Origin: Corynebacterium falsenii
GTDB taxonomy: Bacteria; Actinomycetota; Actinomycetes; Mycobacteriales; Mycobacteriaceae
Reading direction: 5' to 3'
Assembly: GCF_020099275.1 (NCBI RefSeq)
Contig: NZ_CP083646.1
Coordinates: 868,001-932,000 of the forward strand
Length of the DNA: 64,000 nucleotides
Under the pieces are notes generated by a model. That model worked only from the letters and a program-made list of their open reading frames with translations, was not told where the DNA came from and ran no database searches. Below, one piece after another: positions 48,682 through 58,457 of this stretch. Made by a program: the position numbers and the translations under genes. Positions within the stretch are counted from its first letter, which is position 1, and the number at the start of each line of letters is the position of its first letter.

Positions 48682-49796
48682 GAATCATCCTCGATTCCCT
48701 GCAGCAGTGTTTCGTGCACGATCTGTTGCACCTCCGGGGTCGACGGCAAAAACTCGTGCTTCACCTTCGTCACACCCAGATCCTGCAGGAAAGCGTTGTG
48801 CACCAGCGGGTTGTCCGTATCGTCAAGGAAGGCGTTGTCGAGCGGCACAACCGTGGAGTCGTTGCGCGTAGCGAAACAGGTGTAGCGGATGTGGGGGCGG
48901 GTTTCTGGCGACGCCGCCAGCGTCTCCAACACCGCGGATCCCATGACCTGTTGCATACCCGCTTCGCCGAAGACCCGGCGAATCGTCGCGGCCGCCATCC
49001 GCTGCGACATGTCGGTGGTCAGCAAGTTACCCAGCATACCCAGCAGCGACGTGCCCTTATGCGGAGCCCCCAAGGTCACGAGGTGGTGGACGTAGTCCTC
49101 ACCGCCAAGCTCGTTGATCCAATACCGAGCCAGCAGGCCACCTTGGGAATGGCCCACGATGTCGACCTGCTCTGCGCCGGTGGCGGCCAGCACCTGCTCG
49201 ATGTAGGCGCCGACGTCCTGGGCGGACGTGGGGATGTCTTGGGTGCCGTGCACGCCGTAATCGGGGCAGAAGACCACGAAGTCGTCGCTGCGCAGGCGCA
49301 GCACGAGGTTCTGCCACACGTTCTTGCTGCTGATCGTGCCGTGGATGAGCACCACGGGGTAGGGGCGGTCCAGAGTGGGGCGGGCCTGCCAGAGATCGTC
49401 GGCGTACCCGTGGCTGACCTGGCGGGCGCCGAGCGGGGGATCGGGGATAGCGCCGCGCAGTTGCGGCAACTGGGGGCGGCTGAGGCGGACGTTGCCGAGG
49501 TTGCCGGGGATGTCCCAGATGAACTTACCGGTCGATGCCACGCCCGAGCCGAGCTTGGCGAGCCAGCTGCGGTCGTTGTCGTCCTCGTCGCCGTATTCGT
49601 CGAACTCGCTGTCGTCGTCTGCGTCGTCTATGTCGGCAGTGTCGTCGAAGTCTGCGGGTTCAGCCGGGTCAGCCGGCAACTCCGGATCCGCGCGCAGTTC
49701 ATCGGCCGTGGGGCCATGGGGATCGTCGCCCACGGCCTCGTCGACCTGCGCCCCAGTGGCCTCGCTCCCCTCGGGCCCGTTCTCGTGCTGGCTCAC
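48678..49796 (-). CDS. Alpha/beta hydrolase, triacylglycerol lipase-like
   Basis: 372 aa. A highly acidic N-terminal region (DDTADIDDADDDSEFDEYGD) precedes the hydrolase core: VVLIHGTISSKNVW, nucleophile in VDIVGHSQGGLLARYWI, then HHLVTLGAPHKGTSLLGM, acid region near RYTCFATRNDSTVVPLDNAF and His near DNPLVHNAFLQDLG. It resembles the neighbouring gene and probably arose by duplication. The acidic leader is unusual. No clear signal peptide. Overlaps the downstream hydrolase gene by 4 nt. Confidence 0.87.
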   Translation of the reverse strand: MSQHENGPEGSEATGAQVDEAVGDDPHGPTADELRADPELPADPAEPADFDDTADIDDADDDSEFDEYGDEDDNDRSWLAKLGSGVASTGKFIWDIPGNLGNVRLSRPQLPQLRGAIPDPPLGARQVSHGYADDLWQARPTLDRPYPVVLIHGTISSKNVWQNLVLRLRSDDFVVFCPDYGVHGTQDIPTSAQDVGAYIEQVLAATGAEQVDIVGHSQGGLLARYWINELGGEDYVHHLVTLGAPHKGTSLLGMLGNLLTTDMSQRMAAATIRRVFGEAGMQQVMGSAVLETLAASPETRPHIRYTCFATRNDSTVVPLDNAFLDDTDNPLVHNAFLQDLGVTKVKHEFLPSTPEVQQIVHETLLQGIEDDS

Positions 49797-49805
49797 CGCC
49801 CGCCC

Positions 49806-50246
49806 CTAGTTGGCGTCAGGAATAAGAGACGACTCCACCCCAGCCGACCGCAACTGTTCGCGGATGCGTTCGGCGGCATCGTCCATCTTCTCAGGGTCCG
49901 TCTCGTCCATCTTCATGATGTTCTGGAGGTTGTAGCCAGACATATCGCTCGCCGGGAAAACGTGGATATGAGCGTGAGGCACCTCGAAACCGGCGATGAG
50001 GTACGCGGCCCTGGGGGCGTCGAAGGCAGAAATAACAGCCTTACCGACCAACTGTGCCACCTCGTTGCAGTGCGCCCACAGCTGCGGATCCATGTCCGTC
50101 CACCGGTCGACTTCCTCGATGGGGACCACGAGGGTGTGCCCGTATGCCGCGGGTTCGATGGTGAGGAACGCGGCCACGGAATCGTCGCGGTACACGAACC
50201 GCCCCGGCAGTTCTCCGTTGATGATTTTGGTGAATACGGTTGCCAT
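49806..50246 (-). CDS. HIT-family protein
   Basis: 146 aa from ATG 50246 (MATVFTKIINGELPG), with GAGG upstream. Longer frame lacks family similarity. Nucleotide hydrolase or transferase with the histidine triad HAHIHVF. The TIEPAAYGHTLVVPIEEVDRW segment is typical. Divergent from purD, with starts about 119 bp apart. Substrate probably a nucleoside phosphoramidate or dinucleotide, by family. Confidence 0.92.
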   Translation of the reverse strand: MATVFTKIINGELPGRFVYRDDSVAAFLTIEPAAYGHTLVVPIEEVDRWTDMDPQLWAHCNEVAQLVGKAVISAFDAPRAAYLIAGFEVPHAHIHVFPASDMSGYNLQNIMKMDETDPEKMDDAAERIREQLRSAGVESSLIPDAN

Positions 50247-50350
50247 AGTCCTCGATGGTAGCGGGAAACGACCACGCGGGCGGGGCGGGACGGGTACGAG
50301 AAAGGGCAGAGACAGGATAGTTGCGTGAGCGCCAGGGCCACCGGGGCAGG

Positions 50351-50356
50351 TAAAAT
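50351..50356 (+). promoter_or_regulatory. -10 box for purD
   Basis: TAAAAT ends 8 nt before the second ATG (50365), with no ribosome site between. This favours a leaderless purD message starting at MRILVIGSG over the ATG at 50359. Confidence 0.55.
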
Positions 50357-50364
50357 GTATGACC

Positions 50365-51621
50365 ATGCGCATTCTTGTGATCGGTAGCGGTGCTCGCGAG
50401 CACGCCTTGGCTTACTCCCTGTCCCTCGATCCGCAGGTTGAGGAGGTGCACGTTTCACCCGGCAACGCCGGCATGACCGCCGTAGCCACGGTGCACCCGG
50501 AAGGCGAGCCGCTGGAGCTGGCACGCGACATCAACGCTGATCTCGTGGTCATCGGCCCCGAGATTCCCTTGGTCGCGGGCGTGGCTGACGTGCTGCGCGA
50601 CGCTGGCTTCGCCGTCTTCGGCCCGTCCGAAGCTGCCGCGCAGATTGAGGGATCCAAAGCCTTCGCGAAAGACGTCATGGCCCGCGCCGGGGTACGCACC
50701 GCTCGTGCACTCGAGGTACCGGTCGGTTGCACTGAGAAGTTTAAGGTCGACGCCCTTACGGAGTTCGGTCCCACGTATGTGGTGAAAGACGACGGCCTGG
50801 CTGGCGGCAAGGGCGTGGTAGTCACCACCGACAAGCAAGAAGCACTCGACCACATTGCCTACGTGCACGCCGCCGGAAACCCGGTGCTGCTCGAGAGCTT
50901 CCTGGACGGCCCGGAGGTGTCACTGTTCTGCCTCGTCGACGGCGAGACTGTGGTGCCCTTGCTGCCGGCCCAAGATCACAAGCGAGTGGGCGACAACGAT
51001 GAGGGCCCGAACACCGGTGGCATGGGGGCATACACGCCGTTGCCGTGGCTGCCGGAGAATGGGGTGCAGCGCATCGTCGATGAGGTTGTGGAACCCGTGG
51101 CCAAGCAGATGGTGGCCGATGGAGTGCCGTTCTCCGGGCTGCTGTACGCGGGCCTGGCCTGGGGCGAGGACGGCCCCGCGGTCGTGGAGTTCAACTGCCG
51201 CTTCGGTGACCCCGAAACGCAGGCCGTGCTGGATCTGCTGAAGACACCCCTGGCCGGTGTGCTTGCCGCCGTGGCCAATGGAACGTTGGGCGAGCTGCCC
51301 CCGCTGGAGTGGGAGGATGGCTACGCCCTGACCGTGGTGCTGGCCGCCGAGGGATACCCGGAGAAGCCCATCACCGGGCAGCCCATCACGGGTGCCGAAC
51401 CGGGCAGCGAGGATCGCGGTGTCCGAGCCGCAGGTGTGGCCCGCAAGGATGACCAGACGGTCAGCGCCGGAGGCCGCGTACTCAACGTCATCGGCAAGGG
51501 CCAGACCTTGGAGGAAGCGCGCACCCGCGCCTACGGGGTGATGGAGACGATCACGATGCCGGGCGGACACTACCGCTCCGACATTGCCCTGCCCGCCGTG
51601 GAAGGGCGCATCGAGGTCTAA
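50365..51621 (+). CDS. purD: Phosphoribosylamine-glycine ligase
   Basis: 418 aa. ATP-grasp enzyme of de novo purine synthesis, joining glycine to phosphoribosylamine. [19 protein letters not shown] is the standard start, followed by [48 protein letters not shown] (ATP-grasp loop), [13 protein letters not shown] and [16 protein letters not shown]. Full length. Start chosen from the family and the -10 position. purB lies about 7 kb downstream, not in the same operon. Confidence 0.96.
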   Translation: MRILVIGSGAREHALAYSLSLDPQVEEVHVSPGNAGMTAVATVHPEGEPLELARDINADLVVIGPEIPLVAGVADVLRDAGFAVFGPSEAAAQIEGSKAFAKDVMARAGVRTARALEVPVGCTEKFKVDALTEFGPTYVVKDDGLAGGKGVVVTTDKQEALDHIAYVHAAGNPVLLESFLDGPEVSLFCLVDGETVVPLLPAQDHKRVGDNDEGPNTGGMGAYTPLPWLPENGVQRIVDEVVEPVAKQMVADGVPFSGLLYAGLAWGEDGPAVVEFNCRFGDPETQAVLDLLKTPLAGVLAAVANGTLGELPPLEWEDGYALTVVLAAEGYPEKPITGQPITGAEPGSEDRGVRAAGVARKDDQTVSAGGRVLNVIGKGQTLEEARTRAYGVMETITMPGGHYRSDIALPAVEGRIEV

Positions 51622-51636
51622 CGGCCCCGACACCTT

Positions 51637-52512
51637 ATGCCAGAAGGTCACGTCATCCACCGGCTCGCCCGCCTGCTCAACGACGCTTTCGCGGGCGAGC
51701 CGGTGTCGGTATCCAGCCCACAGGGAACGTTCGCGCAACAGGCAGCTCAACTCGATGGGCACGTGCTGGAACGCGCCGAAGCGTGGGGCAAGCACCTGTT
51801 CATTCACTTCGCGCCGGGCAACGGCGGCGCAAGCGGGACAGTTGGTGGAGCCGGGGCAGTTCTCGGCCCCGAACGCATCGTGCACATCCACTTAGGCCTC
51901 ATTGGTACTTTTCGCCTGCAACCCGCCGACGTGCCCGTTACGGGGCAGATACGCTTGCTCATCAGCGACGGAACCACCGTGGCGCACCTCCACGGGCCAC
52001 AATGGTGTCGCCTCATCACGGAAGAGGAACGCGACGCGGCCGTGGCGAAACTCGGCGCCGACCCGCTGCGCCCCACCGACCCCGACAACCTGGCGACCCT
52101 CGACGATGTGCACGCCCGCGTGGCGCGGTCCAAGCGCAGCCTCGGCAGCTTGCTCATGGACCAAAAGCTGTACGCCGGAGTGGGCAACATTTACCGCGCT
52201 GAAGTGCTGTTTCTCCTCGGCATCAGTCCGGATAGGGCGGGCGTTGGGGCGTCGAGAGAAGACAAAGAGCAGATCTGGGAGCTCCTCACCGACCTCATGG
52301 CTCAGGGCGAGGCCAGCGGGCGGATTGATACGGTGCGGCCAGAACACACGCCCGAGGCGATGGGGCGCGAGCCGCGGAAAGACGATCACGGGGGAGAGGT
52401 TTACGTGTATCGGCGAGCGGGCCAGCCTTGCCTGGTGTGTGGCACGCCGATCGCCACGGCGGTGGTGGAGGGGCGCAACCTGTTCTGGTGCCCGACGTGC
52501 CAGGCGGAGTGA
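51637..52512 (+). CDS. Fpg/Nei-family DNA glycosylase (Nei1-like)
   Basis: 291 aa. Base-excision enzyme removing oxidised pyrimidines and cutting at the abasic site. The N-terminus MPEGHVIHRLARLL provides Pro1 and Glu2 catalytic residues. PVSVSSPQGTFAQQAAQLDG and LLMDQKLYAGVGNIYRAEVL (helix-two-turn-helix) match actinobacterial Nei1. The C-terminal zinc finger is CLVCGTPIATAVVEGRNLFW followed by CPTC. It starts 15 nt after purD and could be cotranscribed. Confidence 0.92.
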   Translation: MPEGHVIHRLARLLNDAFAGEPVSVSSPQGTFAQQAAQLDGHVLERAEAWGKHLFIHFAPGNGGASGTVGGAGAVLGPERIVHIHLGLIGTFRLQPADVPVTGQIRLLISDGTTVAHLHGPQWCRLITEEERDAAVAKLGADPLRPTDPDNLATLDDVHARVARSKRSLGSLLMDQKLYAGVGNIYRAEVLFLLGISPDRAGVGASREDKEQIWELLTDLMAQGEASGRIDTVRPEHTPEAMGREPRKDDHGGEVYVYRRAGQPCLVCGTPIATAVVEGRNLFWCPTCQAE

Positions 52513-52632
52513 CCGGGGGCAGTGTGATCCTGTGAGACGCACAGGGCCTCGATGGGTTATGTCACGTTTCCGAGCGCAGCGGGAACTTTCGCCGTCTCAC
52601 AGCCGACTAGTCTTCTAATTGCTCGAAAGGAC

Positions 52633-52660
52633 TTCGGGATTGACCCATTCGGGATTGACC
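52633..52660 (+). promoter_or_regulatory. Direct repeat upstream of cydA
   Basis: TTCGGGATTGACC occurs twice, 52633-52645 and 52648-52660, a 15-bp period, 24 bp before the cydA start. It may be an activator or repressor site for the oxidase operon. No regulator is known from the window. Confidence 0.45.
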
Positions 52661-52683
52661 TAGTCGCACTCAAGGAGGCAGAG

Positions 52684-54408
52684 ATGGACCTGTCGGTACT
52701 TGCCGCAGGGCTGTCAGCGCCGGATCTCAACGTCGTTGACATTTCCCGGTGGCAGTTCGGTATCACCACCGTCTACCACTTCATTTTCGTTCCACTCACC
52801 ATCGGCCTGGCCCCGCTCGTGGCCCTGATGCAAACCTTCTGGGCGGTGACGAAAAAGCCCCACTGGTACCGGGCAACCCGCTTCTTTGGCACGGTGTTGC
52901 TCGTGAACTTCGCCATGGGCGTGGCCACCGGCATCGTCCAAGAGTTCCAGTTCGGTATGAACTGGTCCGAGTACGCCCGCATGGTCGGCGACGTATTCGG
53001 CGGACCGCTCGCCTTCGAGGGTCTCATCGCCTTCTTCATGGAATCGGTGTTCCTCGGCATGTGGATCTTCGGCTGGGGCAAGCTACCCGTGTGGCTGCAC
53101 ACGCTATCGATCTGGTTGGTGGCGCTGGCCGTGAACCTGTCGGCGTACTTCATCATCGTGGCCAACTCGTTCATGCAGCACCCCGTGGGCGCAGAATACA
53201 ATCCGGACACTGGCCGCGCCGAGCTGGTGGACATCGTGGCGCTGCTCACCAACCCCACGGCCTTGGCGGCGTTCCCGCACGCCGTGGCCGGTTCCTTCCT
53301 GACCGCAGGCACGTTCGTGCTGGGTGTTTCTGGGTGGTGGCTGATCCGGGCGCACCGCAAGGGATTGCTCCCAGAGACTGGTGACGCTGGAAACGCTGGT
53401 AGCACTGGTGCTACCACCGCCGCCGATGCCGCCAAGACAGTCGTCGACAACAAGCACGCCATGTACCGCCCCGCCATGCGCGTGGGCTGGTGGACCGTGG
53501 CGCTGTCTTCCATCGGCCTGTTCATCACCGGCGATGCCCAAGGCAAGCTCATGTTCAAACAGCAGCCCATGAAGATGGCCTCCGCCGAGTCGCTGTGCCA
53601 GACCGAGACGAACCCCATGTTCTCCATTCTCACCCTCGGCACGCACAACAACTGCGAGTCCGTGATCCACTTGATCAAGGCCCCGTGGGTGCTTCCTTTC
53701 CTCGCTGAGGGTAAGTTCAGCGGCGTGACCCTCCAGGGCGTCGCTGATCTGCAGGCGAAGGCCGAGGCCCTCTACGGCCCTGGCAACTACGCCCCCAACC
53801 TCTTCGTCACCTACTGGTCTTTCCGCGCCATGATCGGCCTCATGCTGGGCAGCCTGGCGCTGGCGTTTTTCGTGTGGCTGTTCACCCGCAACGGCAGGCT
53901 CCCGCAGGGGCGCTGGAAGAACATCTTCGCGGCTGGGTGCTTGGCCTCGCTGCCCTTCCCGTTCCTGGCCAACTCGGCCGGCTGGATTTTCACCGAGATG
54001 GGCCGCCAGCCATGGATTGTCCACCCCAACCCGGATTCCATTGGCGATCCGCGCACAGAGATGATCCGCATGACCGTGGACATGGGTGTCACGGATCATT
54101 CCGCGTGGAATGTCGTGATCACCCTCGTGGGCTTCACGCTGTTGTACGGTGCCCTGTTCGTGGTCTGGTTCTGGCTGATTCGTCGCACTGTTTTGCAGGG
54201 CCCGCCCGACGCCGCCAAGCCCGCCATTCCCACCGATCCCTCGCCGGCGGGTTCCGGCGGGAATGCTGGGTCCCATGAGGACTCGGCGGGCGGCACCGAT
54301 GGGGCTGGCGCCGATGCTCGCGGTAGCGCAGACGATGGCTCAACGATCCGCTTCGCCCACTCCGGCGGCGCAGGCCACCGGGATGCCACCGACGAGGAAG
54401 GGAAGTAG
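52684..54408 (+). CDS. cydA: Cytochrome bd oxidase subunit I
   Basis: 574 aa from ATG 52684, 6 nt after AAGGAGG. Quinol oxidase subunit carrying haems b558, b595 and d. Opening SRWQFGITTVYHFIFVPLTI includes the axial His, and FEGLIAFFMESVFLGMWIFG the conserved Glu. The Q-loop region and GRQPWIVH follow. About nine membrane helices. It ends in a Gly/Ala/Asp-rich hydrophilic tail. First gene of cydABDC, giving high-affinity respiration at low oxygen. Confidence 0.96.
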   Translation: MDLSVLAAGLSAPDLNVVDISRWQFGITTVYHFIFVPLTIGLAPLVALMQTFWAVTKKPHWYRATRFFGTVLLVNFAMGVATGIVQEFQFGMNWSEYARMVGDVFGGPLAFEGLIAFFMESVFLGMWIFGWGKLPVWLHTLSIWLVALAVNLSAYFIIVANSFMQHPVGAEYNPDTGRAELVDIVALLTNPTALAAFPHAVAGSFLTAGTFVLGVSGWWLIRAHRKGLLPETGDAGNAGSTGATTAADAAKTVVDNKHAMYRPAMRVGWWTVALSSIGLFITGDAQGKLMFKQQPMKMASAESLCQTETNPMFSILTLGTHNNCESVIHLIKAPWVLPFLAEGKFSGVTLQGVADLQAKAEALYGPGNYAPNLFVTYWSFRAMIGLMLGSLALAFFVWLFTRNGRLPQGRWKNIFAAGCLASLPFPFLANSAGWIFTEMGRQPWIVHPNPDSIGDPRTEMIRMTVDMGVTDHSAWNVVITLVGFTLLYGALFVVWFWLIRRTVLQGPPDAAKPAIPTDPSPAGSGGNAGSHEDSAGGTDGAGADARGSADDGSTIRFAHSGGAGHRDATDEEGK

Positions 54409-54413
54409 CAGCA

Positions 54414-55394
54414 ATGTTTGGTGTGGATCTTCCAACAATCTGGTTCGTCATCATCGCTTTCTTGTTCGCGGGGTATTTCCTGCTGGAAGGGTTCGACTTC
54501 GGCGTGGGCATGCTGTTGCCCCTTGCCGGTAAGGACGAATCCCGCCGCGCGGCCATGGTCCGCACCATCGGCCCGGTGTGGGACGGCAACGAGGTCTGGC
54601 TCATCACCGCCGGCGGCGCCCTGTTCGCCGCGTTCCCCGCGTGGTACGCGGACATGTTCTCCGGCTACTACCTGCCGCTATTTCTTATCCTCGCGGCACT
54701 CATCGTGCGCGTCGTGGGCCTCGAATGGCGCTCCAAGGTGGATACCGCACGCTGGCGGAGCTGGTGCGATGCCGGCATCATCATCGGCTCCTGGGCACCG
54801 CCCATCCTGTGGGGCGTGGCCATGGGTAATCTCATCCGTGGCGTGCCTGACAACGCCGGTGCGGTGTACCCGCTGTTCAACCTGTTCGGCATCCTCGGCG
54901 CGGCAGCCTTCGTCACCGTCTTCCTCGTGCACGGCATCACCTTCCTGCGGCTCAAGACGGCCGGGGCACTGCGCAACGAGCTGGCCCGTTACGTGCTCGC
55001 CCCCACCGTGGCGGCCGTGGTACTCGGCGGCGGATGGGTCGTGTGGATGCAGCTCAGCTACGGCAAGACCTGGACGTGGATCGCCACGGTCGTGGTGCTC
55101 GCCGGCATGATCATCGCCGCCGTTGCAGCCCGTGCGCAGCGCGATGGGATCGCCTTCGTGGCGACCTCTGCGGCCGTGCTCGCCATGAGCGTGGCCATCT
55201 TCGGATCCCTGTTCCCGCGTCTGTGGCCGGGGCTGGATGTGTACTCGGCGGCGTCGAGCCACTACACGCTCGTGATCCTCACATGGGCCGCCGCCATCGG
55301 CGCCCCCGCGGTGATGGCGTACCAGGGCTGGACCTACTGGGTGTTCCGCAAGCGCGTCACCGCCGAGCCGGTCGCTGCTGATGCGGCCTACTAA
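54414..55394 (+). CDS. cydB: Cytochrome bd oxidase subunit II
   Basis: 326 aa. Opening FGVDLPTIWFVIIAFLFAGY, then FLLEGFDFGVGMLLPLAGKD and TIGPVWDGNEVWLITAGGAL are diagnostic of CydB. About eight or nine helices. It starts 5 nt after cydA and overlaps cydD by 14 nt, so the four cyd genes form one operon. Confidence 0.96.
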   Translation: MFGVDLPTIWFVIIAFLFAGYFLLEGFDFGVGMLLPLAGKDESRRAAMVRTIGPVWDGNEVWLITAGGALFAAFPAWYADMFSGYYLPLFLILAALIVRVVGLEWRSKVDTARWRSWCDAGIIIGSWAPPILWGVAMGNLIRGVPDNAGAVYPLFNLFGILGAAAFVTVFLVHGITFLRLKTAGALRNELARYVLAPTVAAVVLGGGWVVWMQLSYGKTWTWIATVVVLAGMIIAAVAARAQRDGIAFVATSAAVLAMSVAIFGSLFPRLWPGLDVYSAASSHYTLVILTWAAAIGAPAVMAYQGWTYWVFRKRVTAEPVAADAAY

Positions 55395-56907
55395 ACTCCT
55401 GACCCTCAGCCCGGCCCTGCGCCGGTGGGTGGTCATCGCCGCGCTGCTCAACGTTGCTGGAGTGGCGGCGACCATCGCCTTCGGCGTGCTCACCGGCCTG
55501 GCTGTGGCCGACGTGCTGGACCAGTCGTCGCCGAACCACCTGTTCCCGGCGCGACTGGTGGGATGGCTCATCGTGGCTGCCGCAGCGCGCGCCGTTGTTG
55601 CGTGGGCGCAGAGCAGGTTGGGCGACCACGCCGCCGACGATGCCATTGCCGACCTGCGCGCCCGCGCCACGGCTCACCTGGCCGGTCGCGATCCCCGCTC
55701 GATTGACAAGGCCCAGTGGTTGCAGACCCTCACGACCGGCATGGAGGGCATCCGCCCCTACATCACCGGCTTCCTGCCTGCGGCCACGGCCTCGGCGCTG
55801 TCCACGCCCATCGCGCTGGCCGCAGTGGCGTGGCTCGACGTTCCCTCTGCACTGTGGGCCGCCGCAACGATCCCACTCATCCCTCTCTTCATGTGGCTCG
55901 TCGGCACCCTCACCAAAGACCGGACCGAACGCAAGCTGCGGGATACCGCCCGGCTCACTGATCAATTACTCGACGTCATTACGGGGCTTCCCACCCTCGT
56001 GGCGCATCATCGCCAACGCGGGGCGGATTCACCCCAGGGCGAAGTGGAGCGACTGTCGCTGGCCCAGAAGAACTCCACCATGGCGGTGCTGAAGATCGCC
56101 TTTCTGTCCAGCTTCGTGCTGGAGTTCCTCGCCACGCTATCGGTGGCCCTGGTTGCCGTGAACATCGGTTTCCGCCTGCTCGGCGGGCACATCACGCTCG
56201 CTGCCGGGCTGGCCGTGCTCATCATCGTGCCGGAGGTCTACGCCCCGCTGCGGGCGGTGGGCACGCAGTTCCACTCGGCCCAGGACGGCATGGCTGCTTG
56301 GAAGGCCGTGGACGCGGAACTTTCCCGCCCCGCCGATGCCACGCCAGCACAGCCAACTGGCACCACACCGGCACAACCGGCCGCTGCGTCCAGCGCTGCC
56401 CTCACGGTCATCTTTGACAACTACTCCTCACCCGGCCGCGATGGCGCCCGCCCGCGCAACCTCACCGCCCACGCTGAGCCCGGCCGCCTCACGGTGCTTG
56501 CCGGGCCCAATGGCGTGGGCAAATCCACCGCGCTCCTGGCGGCCCTGGGTATTTCCAGCGGCACAGGCACAGCCGGGGTAGTGGGCGCTGACGGGGCCGT
56601 CACGGGCCCGGAGCTGTGGCAACGCACCGCCTACCTGCCGCAGCGTCCCGTCCTCGATACCGCCGCGGTGGGGGACACCTCCAAGCTGTCGGTCGGCCAG
56701 CGCCAGCGAGCGAGCTTCGGCAGCGTCGTTCCGGGCAAGGACCTCGTGATCCTCGATGAACCCACGGCGCACTTGGACTCCGTGGCGGCGTCGACGATGA
56801 TCGGCACCCTCACGCAGCTGGCGGCTGACGGCGCGACAGTGCTCGTGGCCAGCCACGATCCGCTTGTTATCGCGGCGGCCGATGTGGTCTGGGAGGTAAG
56901 CGCATGA
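55381..56907 (+). CDS. cydD: CydD, ABC exporter subunit for bd oxidase assembly
   Basis: 508 aa. With CydC it exports reduced thiols or haem-related compounds needed for bd oxidase assembly. The N-terminal membrane domain (six helices) is followed by an ATPase with Walker A GPNGVGKSTALL, signature LSVGQRQR (LSVGQ is usual for CydD) and Walker B LVILDEPTAHLD. The distance between Walker A and signature is only about 60 residues, against about 100 or more normally, so most of the helical subdomain is missing. The frame is intact, so this may be functional or a degenerate ATPase half. Confidence 0.92.
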   Translation: MRPTKLLTLSPALRRWVVIAALLNVAGVAATIAFGVLTGLAVADVLDQSSPNHLFPARLVGWLIVAAAARAVVAWAQSRLGDHAADDAIADLRARATAHLAGRDPRSIDKAQWLQTLTTGMEGIRPYITGFLPAATASALSTPIALAAVAWLDVPSALWAAATIPLIPLFMWLVGTLTKDRTERKLRDTARLTDQLLDVITGLPTLVAHHRQRGADSPQGEVERLSLAQKNSTMAVLKIAFLSSFVLEFLATLSVALVAVNIGFRLLGGHITLAAGLAVLIIVPEVYAPLRAVGTQFHSAQDGMAAWKAVDAELSRPADATPAQPTGTTPAQPAAASSAALTVIFDNYSSPGRDGARPRNLTAHAEPGRLTVLAGPNGVGKSTALLAALGISSGTGTAGVVGADGAVTGPELWQRTAYLPQRPVLDTAAVGDTSKLSVGQRQRASFGSVVPGKDLVILDEPTAHLDSVAASTMIGTLTQLAADGATVLVASHDPLVIAAADVVWEVSA

Positions 56908-58433
56908 TCCGGGCAGTGTTCGCGGGCACGCTTACGCTCGTGTCCTCTATCGCGCTGACGGTGGTGTCCGCGTGGCTCATCACCCGCGCGTGGCAGATGC
57001 CGCCGGTCCTTGAGCTTTCCGTGGCGGTCACGGCCGTGCGAGCCCTCGGCATTTCGCGGGCAGTGTTCCGCTACGTCGATCGGCTCGCCAGCCACGATGT
57101 CGCCCTCGGCGCGGCGGCCACCGCGCGCACCCGCATCTACAACGCCCTGTCCACCGCGCCGAGCGGGGAGGTGATGGCGCTCAGCCGAGCCCAACTACTG
57201 GCCCACATCGGCTCGGACGTGGACGCGCTCACCGATCGCATCGTCCGCAGCACCATCCCCCGATGGGTCGCCGGCCTGACCTGCGCGCTCGCCATCGGCT
57301 TCACCGCGCTGCTGTCGCTACCCGCCGCAGGCGTGCTGGCCGTGGGTCTGGCCGTGGCCGGGCTCATTGCACCCCGCATGGCGGGCGCAGCGGAACGCAG
57401 GCTGGACAGCCTCGACGCACAGCAGAGGTACGTCGGCGCGGTCGATCACGTGCTCCGCAACGCCGCGACCCTGCGCGTGCGCGGACAGCTTGCCGACAGT
57501 CTGGACGCCGCCGCGCGCGCCGACCACGATCTCGCCGCCTCTCGCGCGCCGGCCCGGCCGTGGTCAGCGCGGGCGGCTGGGATGTGGATGCTGGCCTCAG
57601 CCCTCACGGCGGTGGCTACCTTTGCCGTGGCCTCCCTCGCCGCGCCGCAGCACAGCCCCGAGTGGCTCACCGTGGCGGCGCTACTGCCCCTCGCCGCGTT
57701 CGAGGCGGTGGCCTCTTTGCCCGACGCCGCCCGCGTCCGCATTCGCTCCAGCCGCGCGGAGGATCGCCTCGGGCGGACCATTTCCCAGGGGAGCGCCGAC
57801 GTGGTTCCCACAGCGGACGGGGAGGAGGGGATGCGTGGTGGCGTCGACGCTCAGGACCTCGTGGTCGGGTGGGAAACGCCAGCGATGACGGTCAATTTGC
57901 ACGTCCCCGAGGGCGGGCGGCACGTGATCGTGGCCGAATCGGGCGCGGGAAAGACCACACTGCTGCTGACCCTGGCCGGGCTCCTGCCGCCGCTCAGCGG
58001 AACCTACCGCGCCGACGGGGCGCGCTTCATCGCTGAGGACGAGCACATCTTCGCAACGACCGTGCGCGACAACCTCGCCGTGGGTGCCGCCGATGCCACG
58101 ACCGAGCAGATGTGGGAGGTGCTCGCGGCCGTCGGGCTGGCTGACTGGGTCCGCAACCTCGACCGCGGCCTCGACACCGTGCTCAGCGATGGCGCGGCAG
58201 CGCTTTCCGGCGGGCAACGGCGGCGGATTATCGTGGCCCGTGCCCTGCTGACGGATGCGCCGACGCTCCTGCTCGACGAACCCACGGAGCACCTCGACGC
58301 CGACGGTGAGGCCGCGATGCTGGCGCTGCTGGGCGTGGGTGATGGGGGAAGCGGTGGGGGAGCGGTGCCGCCACTGCCCGGGGCGCGAGCTCGGCGCACC
58401 GTCATCGTGGTGCGACACCCGAGAAACCGCTAA
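56904..58433 (+). CDS. cydC: CydC, ABC exporter subunit for bd oxidase assembly
   Basis: 509 aa. Partner of CydD. Its start overlaps the cydD stop by 4 nt. A six-helix membrane domain comes first, then Walker A VAESGAGKTTLLLTLAG, signature ALSGGQRRRIIVARALL and Walker B TLLLDEPTEHLD, all at normal spacing, so this subunit probably carries the main ATPase activity. A Gly-rich linker (GDGGSGGGAVPP) near the end precedes the switch His (VVRHPRNR), close to the C-terminus. Confidence 0.93.
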   Translation: MIRAVFAGTLTLVSSIALTVVSAWLITRAWQMPPVLELSVAVTAVRALGISRAVFRYVDRLASHDVALGAAATARTRIYNALSTAPSGEVMALSRAQLLAHIGSDVDALTDRIVRSTIPRWVAGLTCALAIGFTALLSLPAAGVLAVGLAVAGLIAPRMAGAAERRLDSLDAQQRYVGAVDHVLRNAATLRVRGQLADSLDAAARADHDLAASRAPARPWSARAAGMWMLASALTAVATFAVASLAAPQHSPEWLTVAALLPLAAFEAVASLPDAARVRIRSSRAEDRLGRTISQGSADVVPTADGEEGMRGGVDAQDLVVGWETPAMTVNLHVPEGGRHVIVAESGAGKTTLLLTLAGLLPPLSGTYRADGARFIAEDEHIFATTVRDNLAVGAADATTEQMWEVLAAVGLADWVRNLDRGLDTVLSDGAAALSGGQRRRIIVARALLTDAPTLLLDEPTEHLDADGEAAMLALLGVGDGGSGGGAVPPLPGARARRTVIVVRHPRNR

Positions 58434-58457
58434 CCAGGCTATGGGATAATGAAAGAC

